Source: Bacteroidales bacterium UBA1208
Lineage (GTDB): Bacteria; Bacteroidota; Bacteroidia; Bacteroidales; P3
Reading direction: 5' to 3'
NCBI GenBank assembly: GCA_002309955.1
Contig: DBXQ01000109.1
Span: 1,344-9,486 of the forward strand
DNA length: 8,143 nt
In this document: positions 1-6,640 of the stretch, piece after piece
Layout: each line of letters starts with the position of its first letter
How positions within the stretch are numbered: the first letter of the stretch is position 1
The notes under the pieces: generated by a model
Seen by the model: only the letters and a program-made list of their open reading frames with translations
Databases searched by the model: none
Told to the model about the DNA's origin: nothing
Made by a program: the position numbers and the translations under genes

Positions 1-242
1 GCACCCTCGTTCTTCAGCCCGACAGCAGTGGGAATGACACCGCACGAGCATAGCGGCAGCGGCACACCCAGCAAGGCCGCCCACAGCACCGACAGCTTGT
101 TGTCACGCGAGAGATACCGCACGTAAAACCTTTTCGGCACAAACACATGTAGCACCCCCGCGATGAGGAAGCCAAGCAGCAAATAAGGACTCATGGCATT
201 AATAACTGCCAACAGCGCGTTTAATATATCAGATACTGTCAT
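1..242 (-). CDS. Permease of the ArsP/DUF318 (SO_0444-like) family, N-terminal part, cut by window edge
   Basis: The visible 80 residues begin MTVSDILNALLAV and contain a hydrophobic segment (about residues 17-32, SPYLLLGFLIAGVLHVFV). A basic stretch follows, and then the motif PLPLCSCGVIPTAVGL at about residues 62-77. The PLCSCG-x-P signature is typical of the predicted permeases of Pfam ArsP_1 (DUF318), including the SO_0444-type Cu/Zn efflux group. These are multi-pass inner-membrane proteins, and the paired cysteines are thought to take part in metal or metalloid export. I chose the ATG at 242 because it opens directly into the family-like N-terminus. An ATG at 249 lies 8 nt after an AGGAG (262-258) but meets a stop after six codons. 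The C-terminal part lies outside the window, so the substrate cannot be judged. The segment is GC-rich by eye (about 57%), unlike the AT-rich middle of the window. Confidence 0.8.
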   Translation of the reverse strand, partial: MTVSDILNALLAVINAMSPYLLLGFLIAGVLHVFVPKRFYVRYLSRDNKLSVLWAALLGVPLPLCSCGVIPTAVGLKNEG

Positions 243-308
243 CTATCATTAACAATTCTCCTATAATTAACGCCAATCCCCCGAAATTATTGCCTTCCCT
301 CCACCAAA

Positions 309-335
309 CAAAAACCGCCACCTATTCGGCGGCGG
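309..335 (-). terminator. Rho-independent terminator of the PIN toxin-antitoxin operon
   Basis: Read on the minus strand, an 8-bp stem CCGCCGCC / GGTGGCGG (one G-T wobble) with loop GAATA spans 335-315. It is followed at once by TTTTTGTTT (314-306). It starts 21 nt after the PIN toxin stop codon and precedes the permease gene on the same strand. It therefore separates the two transcription units. Confidence 0.85.
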
Positions 336-356
336 CATTATCTGCATCAAGTTCTT

Positions 357-770
357 TTACAAACTCCTTACTATGTTCAGGAACTCTGCGAGTGTCCGCA
401 CGTCGACCTTTGGGAAATCATAACGTTGAAGCTCACTGAAGTGGCGGTCATTGCTAACAATATAGGTGGCACCCGCCGTAATGGCGCAATCTACAAACTT
501 GTTGTCATCAGGGTCAGCCGTGATGAGATTGAAGTGATAGGCAGGCGTAACACGCTCGACATTCGGAGCATTGGAGATGGCCTCGATAACAAGCGATGTA
601 AATTCTCGGTCTTCGGTCATACGCATAAGAATCTCCTCGTATTCGAGTAGTATCTCAGTGCTTACACACAGTGTATAACGTCCCTGACGGAAGGCTTGCC
701 AGATGTCATGACCAAACGATCCTGGCACAAGGATAGGTATAAGGCAGTTAGTGTCGAGAACTATCTTCAT
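357..770 (-). CDS. PIN-domain toxin of a type II toxin-antitoxin pair (PIN_3 / TIGR00305-like)
   Basis: A 137-aa protein beginning MKIVLDTNCLI, the classic first strand of a PIN nuclease. The metal-binding acidic residues expected for the fold are present: D6, E43 (in LLEYEEIL), the acidic cluster in TADPDDNKFVDCA (about residues 84-96), and D108 in SNDRHF. The order and spacing match the 'putative toxin-antitoxin system toxin component, PIN family' group. PIN toxins are Mg-dependent ribonucleases, usually cutting tRNA, rRNA or mRNA; the target here is unknown. The frame is open back to a GTG at 779 that overlaps the antitoxin stop (TAGTG). I prefer the ATG at 770, because MKIVLDTN is the family's normal N-terminus. 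Nothing suggests the toxin is inactive. It is cotranscribed with the 77-aa antitoxin and followed by a terminator. Confidence 0.88.
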   Translation of the reverse strand: MKIVLDTNCLIPILVPGSFGHDIWQAFRQGRYTLCVSTEILLEYEEILMRMTEDREFTSLVIEAISNAPNVERVTPAYHFNLITADPDDNKFVDCAITAGATYIVSNDRHFSELQRYDFPKVDVRTLAEFLNIVRSL

Positions 771-778
771 CAACGGCA

Positions 779-1012
779 CTATTTATATGTTGTGCGGAAA
801 TGCCCGTCGGCCATAGCATCTAGAGTCTCCTGCGTCCAGCCTTTTTCCTTGCTGATTTCAGCAGCTCGCTTCTCAACCCTCTTGAAATAGTAGTCTGCCA
901 AAACCTGTTTCACCTCCTCAAGTTCCTGCTCGGACTCCATTTTCGAGAACAGTTTGAGCAGATATAGTTGGATGGGGTTGAATACAGTCGTTCCTGTTAC
1001 CGTTGCTTCCAT
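779..1012 (-). CDS. Small antitoxin-like protein paired with the PIN toxin
   Basis: A 77-aa protein directly upstream of the PIN toxin. Its stop codon is 8 nt before the toxin ATG, or overlaps the alternative GTG by one base. It has a hydrophobic helix-like N-terminal half (NPIQLYLLKLFSKM), then a charged, probably helical segment (residues about 25-58, rich in E and K). The C-terminus, around ETLDAMADGHFRTTYK, would suit binding into a toxin active site. I see no clear helix-turn-helix or ribbon-helix-helix, so the class is not named. Position, size, spacing and the terminator after the toxin are what support the antitoxin call. The ATG at 1012 is the first in frame and directly follows a copy of an 11-bp direct repeat that could be an autoregulatory site. 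I recall similar proteins in Prevotella and Bacteroides genomes but cannot check that here. Confidence 0.75.
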   Translation of the reverse strand: MEATVTGTTVFNPIQLYLLKLFSKMESEQELEEVKQVLADYYFKRVEKRAAEISKEKGWTQETLDAMADGHFRTTYK

Positions 1013-1080
1013 ATTGCGTAAGTGTTTATGTGTTCAACATTTGTTATTATAACGGAACTGAATCTGTTTTATTGCGTAAG
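1012..1080 (-). repeat. 11-bp direct repeat pair upstream of the antitoxin (possible operator)
   Basis: TATTGCGTAAG occurs on the plus strand at 1012-1022 and again, identical, at 1070-1080. On the minus strand this is CTTACGCAATA, and the proximal copy runs into the antitoxin start codon. The copies are 58 bp apart, start to start. Type II antitoxin operons are often autoregulated through repeated sites near the start. That role here is inference. Confidence 0.45.
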
Positions 1081-1098
1081 CGGCGGATTTCTTAGGCT

Positions 1099-1214
1099 GC
1101 CTCAATACCGCCCAACTTGTATTAGACGTTGCGTATTCCAAATATCATTATTCACAATCGGTGTAGCAAATATCCCCTGCAACAATACTACAAAACAACT
1201 CTGCCAATACAATT
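1099..1214 (-). repeat. Dispersed intergenic repeat, copy 1
   Basis: About 116 bp align with 4440-4555 at roughly 80% identity by eye. They share a perfect 31-bp core (1108-1138 here, beginning CCGCCCAACTTGTATTAGAC on the plus strand). Both copies have the same orientation, and each lies upstream of a minus-strand toxin-antitoxin-type module. In this copy an extra base after the core (1139) and a TAG inside the aligned segment break the frame that is open in copy 2. That argues for a non-coding or decayed element. No terminal inverted repeats or target duplication are evident. What it is remains unknown to me. Confidence 0.7.
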
Positions 1215-1323
1215 AAAAGGCATTATGTTTCATGATTCTCAAATTATATTTTCAGCAAATATGTCCTTATTCTACACTACCAGATTGTCTATTTCATAAC
1301 AATCATTGTTTGTTTTCAAAGTG

Positions 1324-1353
1324 CAAAGATACAACTATTATCTGAAACCGAAA
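1324..1353 (-). promoter_or_regulatory. Bacteroidota-type promoter reading leftward toward the PIN operon
   Basis: On the minus strand, TATCTTTG (1331-1324) matches the -7 consensus TAnnTTTG exactly. TTTC, one mismatch from TTTG, lies 18 nt upstream. The predicted start near 1317 would give a leader of about 300 nt containing repeat copy 1 before the antitoxin ATG. An inverted repeat AACAAT-C-ATTGTT (1298-1310) sits just downstream of the predicted start and could bind a repressor. No ORF longer than about a dozen codons with a plausible start is seen in the leader. Confidence 0.6.
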
Positions 1354-1562
1354 AAAAACTCAAAAGTAGGATGTGTTCTTCCTTGAAACGTTTCTATTAC
1401 GTCGTCGAATTCTACGACTCTTCACACAAGAACGTCCCAAATTATCATTAAGACAACAACGGAATGTTCTATCGAATTTCATTTCCATAACGCCTTCTCG
1501 GTAATCCATCAAAAACGATGCCTCTGTAAAGGCCGAAATCCTTTGCGGTAGTGAATATCGTT
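1354..1562. other. Intergenic stretch behind the receptor gene, nothing recognised as a gene
   Basis: This AT-rich interval runs from the receptor stop codon to the leftward promoter. On the minus strand a short frame just beyond the receptor stop is open for about 30 codons, but it has no start codon and no family signal. I found no intrinsic terminator with a T-run for the receptor gene. The only structured element is an 18-bp near-palindrome at 1401-1418, with one mismatched pair, centred on GAATTC. Confidence 0.5.
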
Positions 1563-3941
1563 CTATTCTCCAATACGAATGACACTTCTGTCCTCTTCCT
1601 GCTTCTTCTGACCTCCAAGAGGCTTATATGAATGGAAGTTCCAACTGATGCCCAACCAGAAGACGCGACTGCGATTAATGCTCATGTTGACTAGCGAATA
1701 AACAGGGTTGTCGGACGAAATGTCCCAACGTCGTGTGTTGAACACGTCCGTGACAAGAGCCGAAAAAGTCAGGCCTCTCTTCGGCAATTGCTGGCGGATA
1801 CCCAGATTGCAATAGTGGATGGTCTTTGTGGTAAACTGCGGGAAGTATTGTGGCGTGGTGACAAAATATTGTGCCTGTATGGACATACCTCGCATCGGCA
1901 TCACCTTAACTGAGGCATTTCCATTGGCCGTCCATCCCTGGTTGCTGATAGCAGTGCCTTGCCATTCGGCAAGAGAATTAGAATAATAGACATTTGCACC
2001 CATGTCGATTTCCACCCAGCGAGCCACACTCCAGTAGATGTTGTGCTCAATGCCAGTCTTCAAGTCGTGGTCACTGTTGATGTAAGTCATGACAAGAGTA
2101 ACGCTGTCAAGATAAGCAATCTGGTTAATGTAGTCCTGCGTGTAGTTGAAATATGCATTCCCATTCACCTTCAGCGACTGGCCAGTGAACGAATAACCGA
2201 GGTCAATCTTATTCACCTTCTCAGGATTAAGACGCACATTTCCTGTTTCGTATGTTTGATTGTCAATGAGATTGATATAAGGGTTGAGCTGAGGATAGGT
2301 AGGCCGTGTAATTCTACGCGAAAGTCCAAACGACAACTGCCACGGTTCACTAATCTTATAGCTCAGCATCAGGTTAGGTGCCACAAAACAATAATCGGAG
2401 AATTCGTCAAGATGATCCTTGTCATTTTGCAAAGTCACATGGCTATACTCCATGCGCAAACCAACCTTCATCGATAGACGCTCCTGAAACTTCGCTGACC
2501 ACATAGCGTAAGCGGCAGGGATGTACTCACGATGGCGCAAGTCATTGCTCAAAGGAATGGATAGATGCCATGTATCTGTAGCCATGTCAAGTTCATACAT
2601 CTTATGGTCGATGTTATTTTGGCGGTATGTCATCTTCAAACCTGTTTCCAAATTACCCTTGCCCCAAGGAGTCATGTAGTCCATTTGAAAGGCGGCAATA
2701 CGAGGGTGTCCGCCCGACTCAGACCGTTGCACCATGAGAAGCGTGTCATAGTTGGCTATTTGCTCGTAATAATATGAGGGACGGTGGCCTCGGATAGCCG
2801 AAAACGATGCCAACATACTCAATGTTCTTCGATTAGGCTCGAAAATATGGCGGTATCCCAATGAGCTTTCTATCATCTCTCGGTTGAAAGTGATGTCGGT
2901 CTGGCGGAGCTTGTCACTTTCCACTCCTGCGTTTGTGTAGAGGTTGTGCATCGTTTGTAGGTTGTTCATTCTTGGCAGTCCCGCCTTTACATCAACTGTC
3001 AGCACATCCTTCTTCGTCGCCTTGTAGCTGACATTCAATCCCAGATTTTGTCCAGTGGTTCTCTTTTCGGCCTCAATGAACTGGTCAAGGATGCTGCCCG
3101 TCTGTTTGAGTTGGCGGTGCAGTTCACTTTCTATCAAATCGTTCTCCATCTTGCCATTATAGTTCATGCGGAAGCCCCAACGTCCAGTGTTGTAGCTCAT
3201 GGCCACATTGCCATTCATGAAGTGCGTGAAGCCATAATTGGCAGAAGCCATTGCCGTAAAAGCCTCCGGCATCTGCTTCTTCGATATGATGTTGATAACA
3301 CCACCCGAACCTTCCGAGTCGTATCTTGCATCGGGGCTTGTCACAATGTCAATGCTCTGCACATTGGCGGCAGGAATGCCCCCAAGCCCGTCAAGTGCTG
3401 TAGGTACACCATCCACTAGTATCAGCACATTGCTATTACCTCGGATAGAGACCTGTCCGTCTCCGTCAATGGTAACCGCAGATGAGCCTCTTAGCACTTC
3501 GAGCACCGAACCGGTGGCCGCCGCCATCGTGGCGGTTGGGTTGATACTTGTCCGTTCCGCAGTCACAGTCTTGGTCATTGCCTCAGCCGTAACCACAACT
3601 TCATTCAACTGCATCGCCTTGTAGGGAAGTACGATATGGCCCAAATCCAAAATCTGGCCTTTTTTCAAGTTTATAGTAATCGCTGTGTCTTCATAACCCA
3701 CCGAGCTGACTCTTAAACGGTATTCTCCGATGAATTGTCCTCTTATGGAAAAAAAGCCCGTAGTGTCTGACAAACCTCCCGCCACAATCTTCTCGTTATT
3801 TAGCAAACAGACGGTTGCAAACATCACCGGCTTTTCATTGTTATCTGTTACCCGACCTTTGATAGTATTGGTATTTTGCTGTGCAAACAAGGTGACACCC
3901 TCAAATGCCAGCAAAAAAGTGAGAATAATTTTCAACTTCAT
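1563..3941 (-). CDS. TonB-dependent-receptor-like outer-membrane beta-barrel protein
   Basis: A 792-aa protein. A signal peptide covers residues 1-20 (MKLKIILTFLLAFEGVTLFA, then QQ). A carboxypeptidase-regulatory-like beta-sandwich follows (about 26-108; IKGRVTDNNEKPVMFATVCL and SSVGYEDTAI). The plug domain is at about 115-221, with LRGSSAVTIDGDGQVSIRGN, LVDGVPT and SEGSGGVINIISKK. The remainder is a beta-barrel of the outer-membrane beta-barrel family type (Pfam OMP_b-brl_3), rich in alternating aromatic strands such as ITRPTYPQLNPY. Length fits this family, which is shorter than SusC proteins of about 1000 aa. It should sit in the outer membrane, taking up or binding a ligand with TonB energy. 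No SusD partner is adjacent, so the substrate is unknown. The ATG at 3941 overlaps the stop of an upstream truncated small ORF (ATGA), so translation may be coupled to it. It appears full length. Confidence 0.9.
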   Translation of the reverse strand: MKLKIILTFLLAFEGVTLFAQQNTNTIKGRVTDNNEKPVMFATVCLLNNEKIVAGGLSDTTGFFSIRGQFIGEYRLRVSSVGYEDTAITINLKKGQILDLGHIVLPYKAMQLNEVVVTAEAMTKTVTAERTSINPTATMAAATGSVLEVLRGSSAVTIDGDGQVSIRGNSNVLILVDGVPTALDGLGGIPAANVQSIDIVTSPDARYDSEGSGGVINIISKKQMPEAFTAMASANYGFTHFMNGNVAMSYNTGRWGFRMNYNGKMENDLIESELHRQLKQTGSILDQFIEAEKRTTGQNLGLNVSYKATKKDVLTVDVKAGLPRMNNLQTMHNLYTNAGVESDKLRQTDITFNREMIESSLGYRHIFEPNRRTLSMLASFSAIRGHRPSYYYEQIANYDTLLMVQRSESGGHPRIAAFQMDYMTPWGKGNLETGLKMTYRQNNIDHKMYELDMATDTWHLSIPLSNDLRHREYIPAAYAMWSAKFQERLSMKVGLRMEYSHVTLQNDKDHLDEFSDYCFVAPNLMLSYKISEPWQLSFGLSRRITRPTYPQLNPYINLIDNQTYETGNVRLNPEKVNKIDLGYSFTGQSLKVNGNAYFNYTQDYINQIAYLDSVTLVMTYINSDHDLKTGIEHNIYWSVARWVEIDMGANVYYSNSLAEWQGTAISNQGWTANGNASVKVMPMRGMSIQAQYFVTTPQYFPQFTTKTIHYCNLGIRQQLPKRGLTFSALVTDVFNTRRWDISSDNPVYSLVNMSINRSRVFWLGISWNFHSYKPLGGQKKQEEDRSVIRIGE

Positions 3942-4072
3942 ATCTCAAAAACGTTTTTTATCTTTTCCCGTGTATCCTGCATGGACAAACCACGTTCCTC
4001 CATCAAGCGGGATATCATGTCCTTCACGATGGCCTCTTTCATGTTCTGGAATTCCACCTGCGACACGTTCAT
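3938..4072 (-). CDS. Truncated small ORF, third gene of a decayed DUF3791/DUF3990 module
   Basis: A 44-aa ORF beginning MNVSQVEFQNMKEAIVKDMI and continuing through SRLMEERGLSMQDT before ending in REKIKNVFEI. The start overlaps the stop of the DUF3990-like frame (ATGA, 4072-4069), and its own stop overlaps the receptor start (ATGA, 3941-3938). From memory, small proteins with an N-terminus like 'F..MK.AIV.DMI' follow DUF3990 genes in Bacteroidales and run to about 65-75 aa. This copy seems to lose the family sequence after SMQDT, so the last ten or so residues are probably foreign sequence at a deletion or insertion junction. Whether it is made as a protein, or merely serves as a coupled leader for the receptor, is open. 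Confidence 0.5.
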   Translation of the reverse strand: MNVSQVEFQNMKEAIVKDMISRLMEERGLSMQDTREKIKNVFEI

Positions 4073-4154
4073 ATCTTCACGAGTTTGTCAATGGCACGCA
4101 GTGTACAGAATGCGTACTGTCGATACTGATAATAGAGCCGTGATAGAGTCGCAT
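4069..4154 (-). pseudogene. DUF3990 (ADP-ribosyltransferase-fold-like) gene, internally deleted
   Basis: The reading frame starts MRLYHGSIISID (ATG at 4154-4152), which is the family N-terminus with its YHGS motif, and then runs into a stop at 4079-4077. In the next frame the sequence ends QYAFCTLRAIDKLVKI with a stop at 4071-4069, which resembles the family's C-terminal end. Intact DUF3990 proteins are, as I recall, about 150-170 aa, so several hundred bases seem missing and the two ends are joined out of frame. The junction lies near 4115-4125, where AGTATCGA and CAGTACG share a short CAGTA repeat that could have guided the deletion. The start overlaps the DUF3791 stop (TAATG), and the end overlaps the next ORF's ATG, which preserves the operon layout. 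The Pfam fold assignment for the family is from memory. Confidence 0.65.
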
Positions 4155-4375
4155 TATAGTGTACCTCCTTTCCGACGGCAATAGGATTGGAGAGTCTGCA
4201 TATTGTCATCCACCGAGAGAGTGTGCATGATGTTGTAATGCTTTTCGCAAAGCGCCAACGCACCATACTGGCTCAGGTAGCGATAGGCCTGAACCTCGGA
4301 CAAATTACTACGTGAAGCAAACTCCGAAACAAGCAGTATGAGATACTCTATCTTGTCTATGACAGCGCGTTGCAT
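4154..4375 (-). CDS. DUF3791 domain-containing small protein, likely remnant antitoxin-side partner
   Basis: A 73-aa protein starting MQRAVIDKIEYLILLVSEFA. It carries the features I associate with DUF3791: a helix, then AYRYLSQYGALALCEKHYNIMHTLSVDD, ending in QSYCRRKGGTL. DUF3791 genes typically sit directly in front of DUF3990 genes and are suspected to form toxin-antitoxin-like pairs with them. Here the stop overlaps the DUF3990 remnant start by one base (TAATG). The frame extends to a TTG at 4384, but the ATG at 4375 is the better start and no Shine-Dalgarno favours the longer form. A GGAGGT just before the stop (about 4166-4161) could initiate the next gene. The protein itself looks intact, although its presumed partner is broken. 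Confidence 0.75.
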   Translation of the reverse strand: MQRAVIDKIEYLILLVSEFASRSNLSEVQAYRYLSQYGALALCEKHYNIMHTLSVDDNMQTLQSYCRRKGGTL

Positions 4376-4643
4376 TGTTATCAATTTTAATCAAATAACG
4401 CAAATGACAGAAAAATATTTTGTGCCTCCAATACTTTTTGCTTCAATGCCGCCCAACTTGTATTAGACGTTGCGTATTCAAATATCATTGTTCTCAATCG
4501 GTGCAGCAACGATTCCCTGAAACAAACTACCAAAACACTCCTGGCAATGTCAATCCGAGCAACAATGCTCTCCATCCCCCAAGTCCAAAAACTACGAGGA
4601 CGAGAAGTCCGCCTGCTGCATTGTTATTAATTGTGAATCAACA
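4376..4643. other. Intergenic region between GIY-YIG gene and DUF3791 gene
   Basis: This 268-bp interval consists mostly of repeat copy 2 plus short AT-rich flanks. I see neither a TAnnTTTG promoter for the DUF3791 gene nor an intrinsic terminator with a T-run for the operon that ends at 4644. A small hairpin GGAC-GAGAA-GTCC near 4591-4603 is too weak to call. Transcription might read through from the GIY-YIG operon into the DUF3791 and receptor genes, which share the strand. Confidence 0.45.
4440..4555 (-). repeat. Dispersed intergenic repeat, copy 2
   Basis: Partner of 1099-1214, with the perfect 31-bp core at 4449-4479. The core is about 75 bp upstream of the DUF3791 ATG. In this copy the minus strand holds an open frame of 62 codons (4575-4387). 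Copy 1 breaks that frame, so I treat it as an accident of the repeat. Orientation relative to the downstream module is the same as for copy 1. Confidence 0.7.
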
Positions 4644-5465
4644 TTAATTGTTACAATACTCTGCTCCCAACTTTTCTTTAAGTAATTGCTCTTGTGCTAT
4701 CACTTGATCATCGGGAGTGTTCTTTGACATTATCATCAATAATGAAAATGCAAAGTTTCTGGAATAGTCGGGGTCGCCAGCAATCAACTTTTTCAGCGTC
4801 TTGTTGTTGCCATGTCCATTGGTCTTCACATACACTTCCCATCGCTGCCAGATGCCTTCCTTGCCATAGGCCGATCCAATATAGAGCTTGTCAGTTCTGG
4901 TGTCTCGAATTACATAGACACCGTATACATTTGAAAGCATGTGATGCCATTCTTCGTTGTCGGTATTTACCAATTCTGTCAACTCATCGAATGTGAGTAT
5001 AAAGTCAAGGTATCCAGGGAACGGCTTGGAATCGAAACCTGAAGATACTTCGATGACCTCCATCTCGTTACTGAACTTCTGATGCCATGAGATTGGGTTG
5101 GACCAATTGATAATTACACGTTCTTTCAATCTTTCGAAACCACCGACTTCCTCTAATGTATAGAAATATTTGTCGTTGGGATTTTCAATCGTTTGACGGA
5201 CTTCCTCTATGGGTTGAACCCGCAAAACACGATATACGCCAACAAAACGGGCTCTTCTACCTTCCTCGCCGATGAAACTGACGATGTAGTCTAATTCATG
5301 AAAAACAGGTTTGGATTGTATCGCCTGATAATCCTCAAATTTATCCCGGTGGAATCGGTAAAGGTCATAAACATTCTGACGATGGTCTTTGTGTCTCACC
5401 AATTTGGCTTTTGCGTCCTTAGGGAATCCACATCTTTCTAATAATTCTTGAATTGTGATAAGCAT
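4644..5465 (-). CDS. GIY-YIG nuclease-domain protein
   Basis: A 273-aa protein with the start taken at ATG 5465 (MLITIQELLERCGF). The frame stays open to another ATG at 5501, which would overlap the upstream gene by 13 nt. An N-terminal module of about 175 residues (VYDLYRFHRDKFEDYQ, DYIVSFIGEEGRRARFVGVYRV) has no name I can give and probably supplies specificity. The C-terminal domain (about 180-270) has the GIY-YIG signature: GVYVIRD (182-188), LYIGSA (194-199), the conserved Arg in GIWQRW (R208), and the Glu in AQEQLLKEKLG (E259). These are the residues expected for a metal-dependent DNA nuclease, so the domain looks active. Architecture and length fit stand-alone GIY-YIG proteins often seen in phage or defence neighbourhoods. 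It is the last gene of a three-gene operon, 23 nt after the macro-like gene. Confidence 0.82.
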   Translation of the reverse strand: MLITIQELLERCGFPKDAKAKLVRHKDHRQNVYDLYRFHRDKFEDYQAIQSKPVFHELDYIVSFIGEEGRRARFVGVYRVLRVQPIEEVRQTIENPNDKYFYTLEEVGGFERLKERVIINWSNPISWHQKFSNEMEVIEVSSGFDSKPFPGYLDFILTFDELTELVNTDNEEWHHMLSNVYGVYVIRDTRTDKLYIGSAYGKEGIWQRWEVYVKTNGHGNNKTLKKLIAGDPDYSRNFAFSLLMIMSKNTPDDQVIAQEQLLKEKLGAEYCNN

Positions 5466-5488
5466 GATTATAATGTTTTTTAGGTTTA

Positions 5489-6631
5489 TTAATGTCTCCA
5501 ATTGTACTCAACACCTAACTCGTTTAGGACAATGTAGGGAATGTTATCCGTAAAGAAATTGGGGGTTAATCTGGCCTTTACCAGTTCTTTTCCCAATGTG
5601 CTTGTAGGTGGGCAGGCGAAGGTTCCATAAACACTGCTAAAGAATCGTCCGTTACGGTTCCTTACCAGCTGGTCGTCATTAAAATCAGCATCCAACCCAT
5701 AGAACACCGTTCCAAGTCGGTCAAACTTGGAACATTCGGACATGTGAATGCAGTGATTGTCGAGCAACAAGGCGTATTCTTCATGTATTACTCCGACTGG
5801 TAAAACATAGGATGCTCCATGAAAATAGGCCCGAACTATATCTCCCGTATAAATGTGGTCTCCTCGTTTGTCTTTAAACGGGGTACGCACTCCTGCGAAA
5901 TGCACCCTGCGCACATAGCCTTTGTTTGGACACTCATCATGAAATTCATCGTAGAGGATATAATCTGCATGCTGGTCTTTGTATTTCTCGTCCTTCGAAC
6001 ATACGTAAAACTCCCATGGACTGTGGAAAAAGAAGCCAAAACCAAAACTAGTGTAACCGAATTTTCCGTCACCATCAACATAACGTATTTTTATATGTGG
6101 ATACTTGGTATTTAGCGCTGCTCCTATTTCGTATCTATACATACGGCTTAAGCGCACAAGTTCTTCTTCGTCAATTCCATAATTAAACGTAGGAGATTCT
6201 TCTTCTTGTCTGCCCAATCTCATATCTATATCGAAAAAAATGAGCCACCATTCAAGAGCAAATACTGCATTATTCACATCACGCAATTCATAGAATAGGG
6301 GTGCGACCTGTTGGTCTTTAAAGCCAGCTACACCACATCCCAACCGCGTGATAAGGAATCTGTTCATTGGATGGTCTTTTACATATTCTACAAACTCTTG
6401 GACGTATGGAACCATCTCTCCAACTGTTTCAAACATGGTTGGAATCGCATAGCATTGCCCTTGTGGTCCTACACCCTGTCCATAGGTTGCACCAAAATGG
6501 CGACAGGCATATCCTGCAGCACCACCACGATGTTTGCCTTCCAAATTGCTGCCAAAGACAAATACCTCACAACGAGTCAATTCTCTAATGGGTTCTGCTG
6601 ACAACTTTCTACCTCTATAGTTTGACACCAT
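5489..6631 (-). CDS. Macro-like (A1S_2505 phage-type) domain fused to a YopX-like domain
   Basis: A 380-aa protein. Residues about 20-115 carry FVFGSNLEGKHRGGAAGYA, FGATYGQGVGPQGQCYAIPT and LITRLGCGVAGFKDQQVAPLF. This is the glycine-rich pattern of the phage-associated 'A1S_2505' type proteins, which resemble macro domains (ADP-ribose/nucleotide-binding folds). Residues about 245-315 (FKDKRGDHIYTGDIVRA, GVIHEEYALLLDN, LGTVFYGLD) follow the pattern of the YopX family of phage proteins, 'kDknGkeIyeGDiV' followed by a closing 'iG..y' strand. The stretch 145-240 and the tail after 320 are unassigned. The ATG at 6631 lies 9 nt after the stop of the 82-aa gene. The fusion of two phage-type modules is unusual as far as I know. 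Binding of an ADP-ribose-like ligand is family inference only. Confidence 0.68.
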   Translation of the reverse strand: MVSNYRGRKLSAEPIRELTRCEVFVFGSNLEGKHRGGAAGYACRHFGATYGQGVGPQGQCYAIPTMFETVGEMVPYVQEFVEYVKDHPMNRFLITRLGCGVAGFKDQQVAPLFYELRDVNNAVFALEWWLIFFDIDMRLGRQEEESPTFNYGIDEEELVRLSRMYRYEIGAALNTKYPHIKIRYVDGDGKFGYTSFGFGFFFHSPWEFYVCSKDEKYKDQHADYILYDEFHDECPNKGYVRRVHFAGVRTPFKDKRGDHIYTGDIVRAYFHGASYVLPVGVIHEEYALLLDNHCIHMSECSKFDRLGTVFYGLDADFNDDQLVRNRNGRFFSSVYGTFACPPTSTLGKELVKARLTPNFFTDNIPYIVLNELGVEYNWRH

Positions 6632-6640
6632 AATTGAATG

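Noticed and set aside
1959..3624. Several plus-strand frames of 70-172 codons opposite the receptor gene
   Set aside because: They are antisense shadows of a clear beta-barrel gene and have no starts, promoters or domains of their own.
4387..4575. 62-codon minus-strand frame across repeat copy 2
   Set aside because: The equivalent frame in repeat copy 1 is broken by an extra base and a TAG. There is no Shine-Dalgarno, promoter or recognised family, so it is treated as part of the repeat.
4591..4603. Small hairpin after the GIY-YIG operon as its terminator
   Set aside because: The stem is only 4 bp and has no T-run on the minus strand.
5819..6601. Plus-strand frames and an alternative minus-strand frame opposite or within the macro-like/YopX-like gene
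   Set aside because: The 380-aa frame carries the recognisable domains. The others are out-of-frame shadows.
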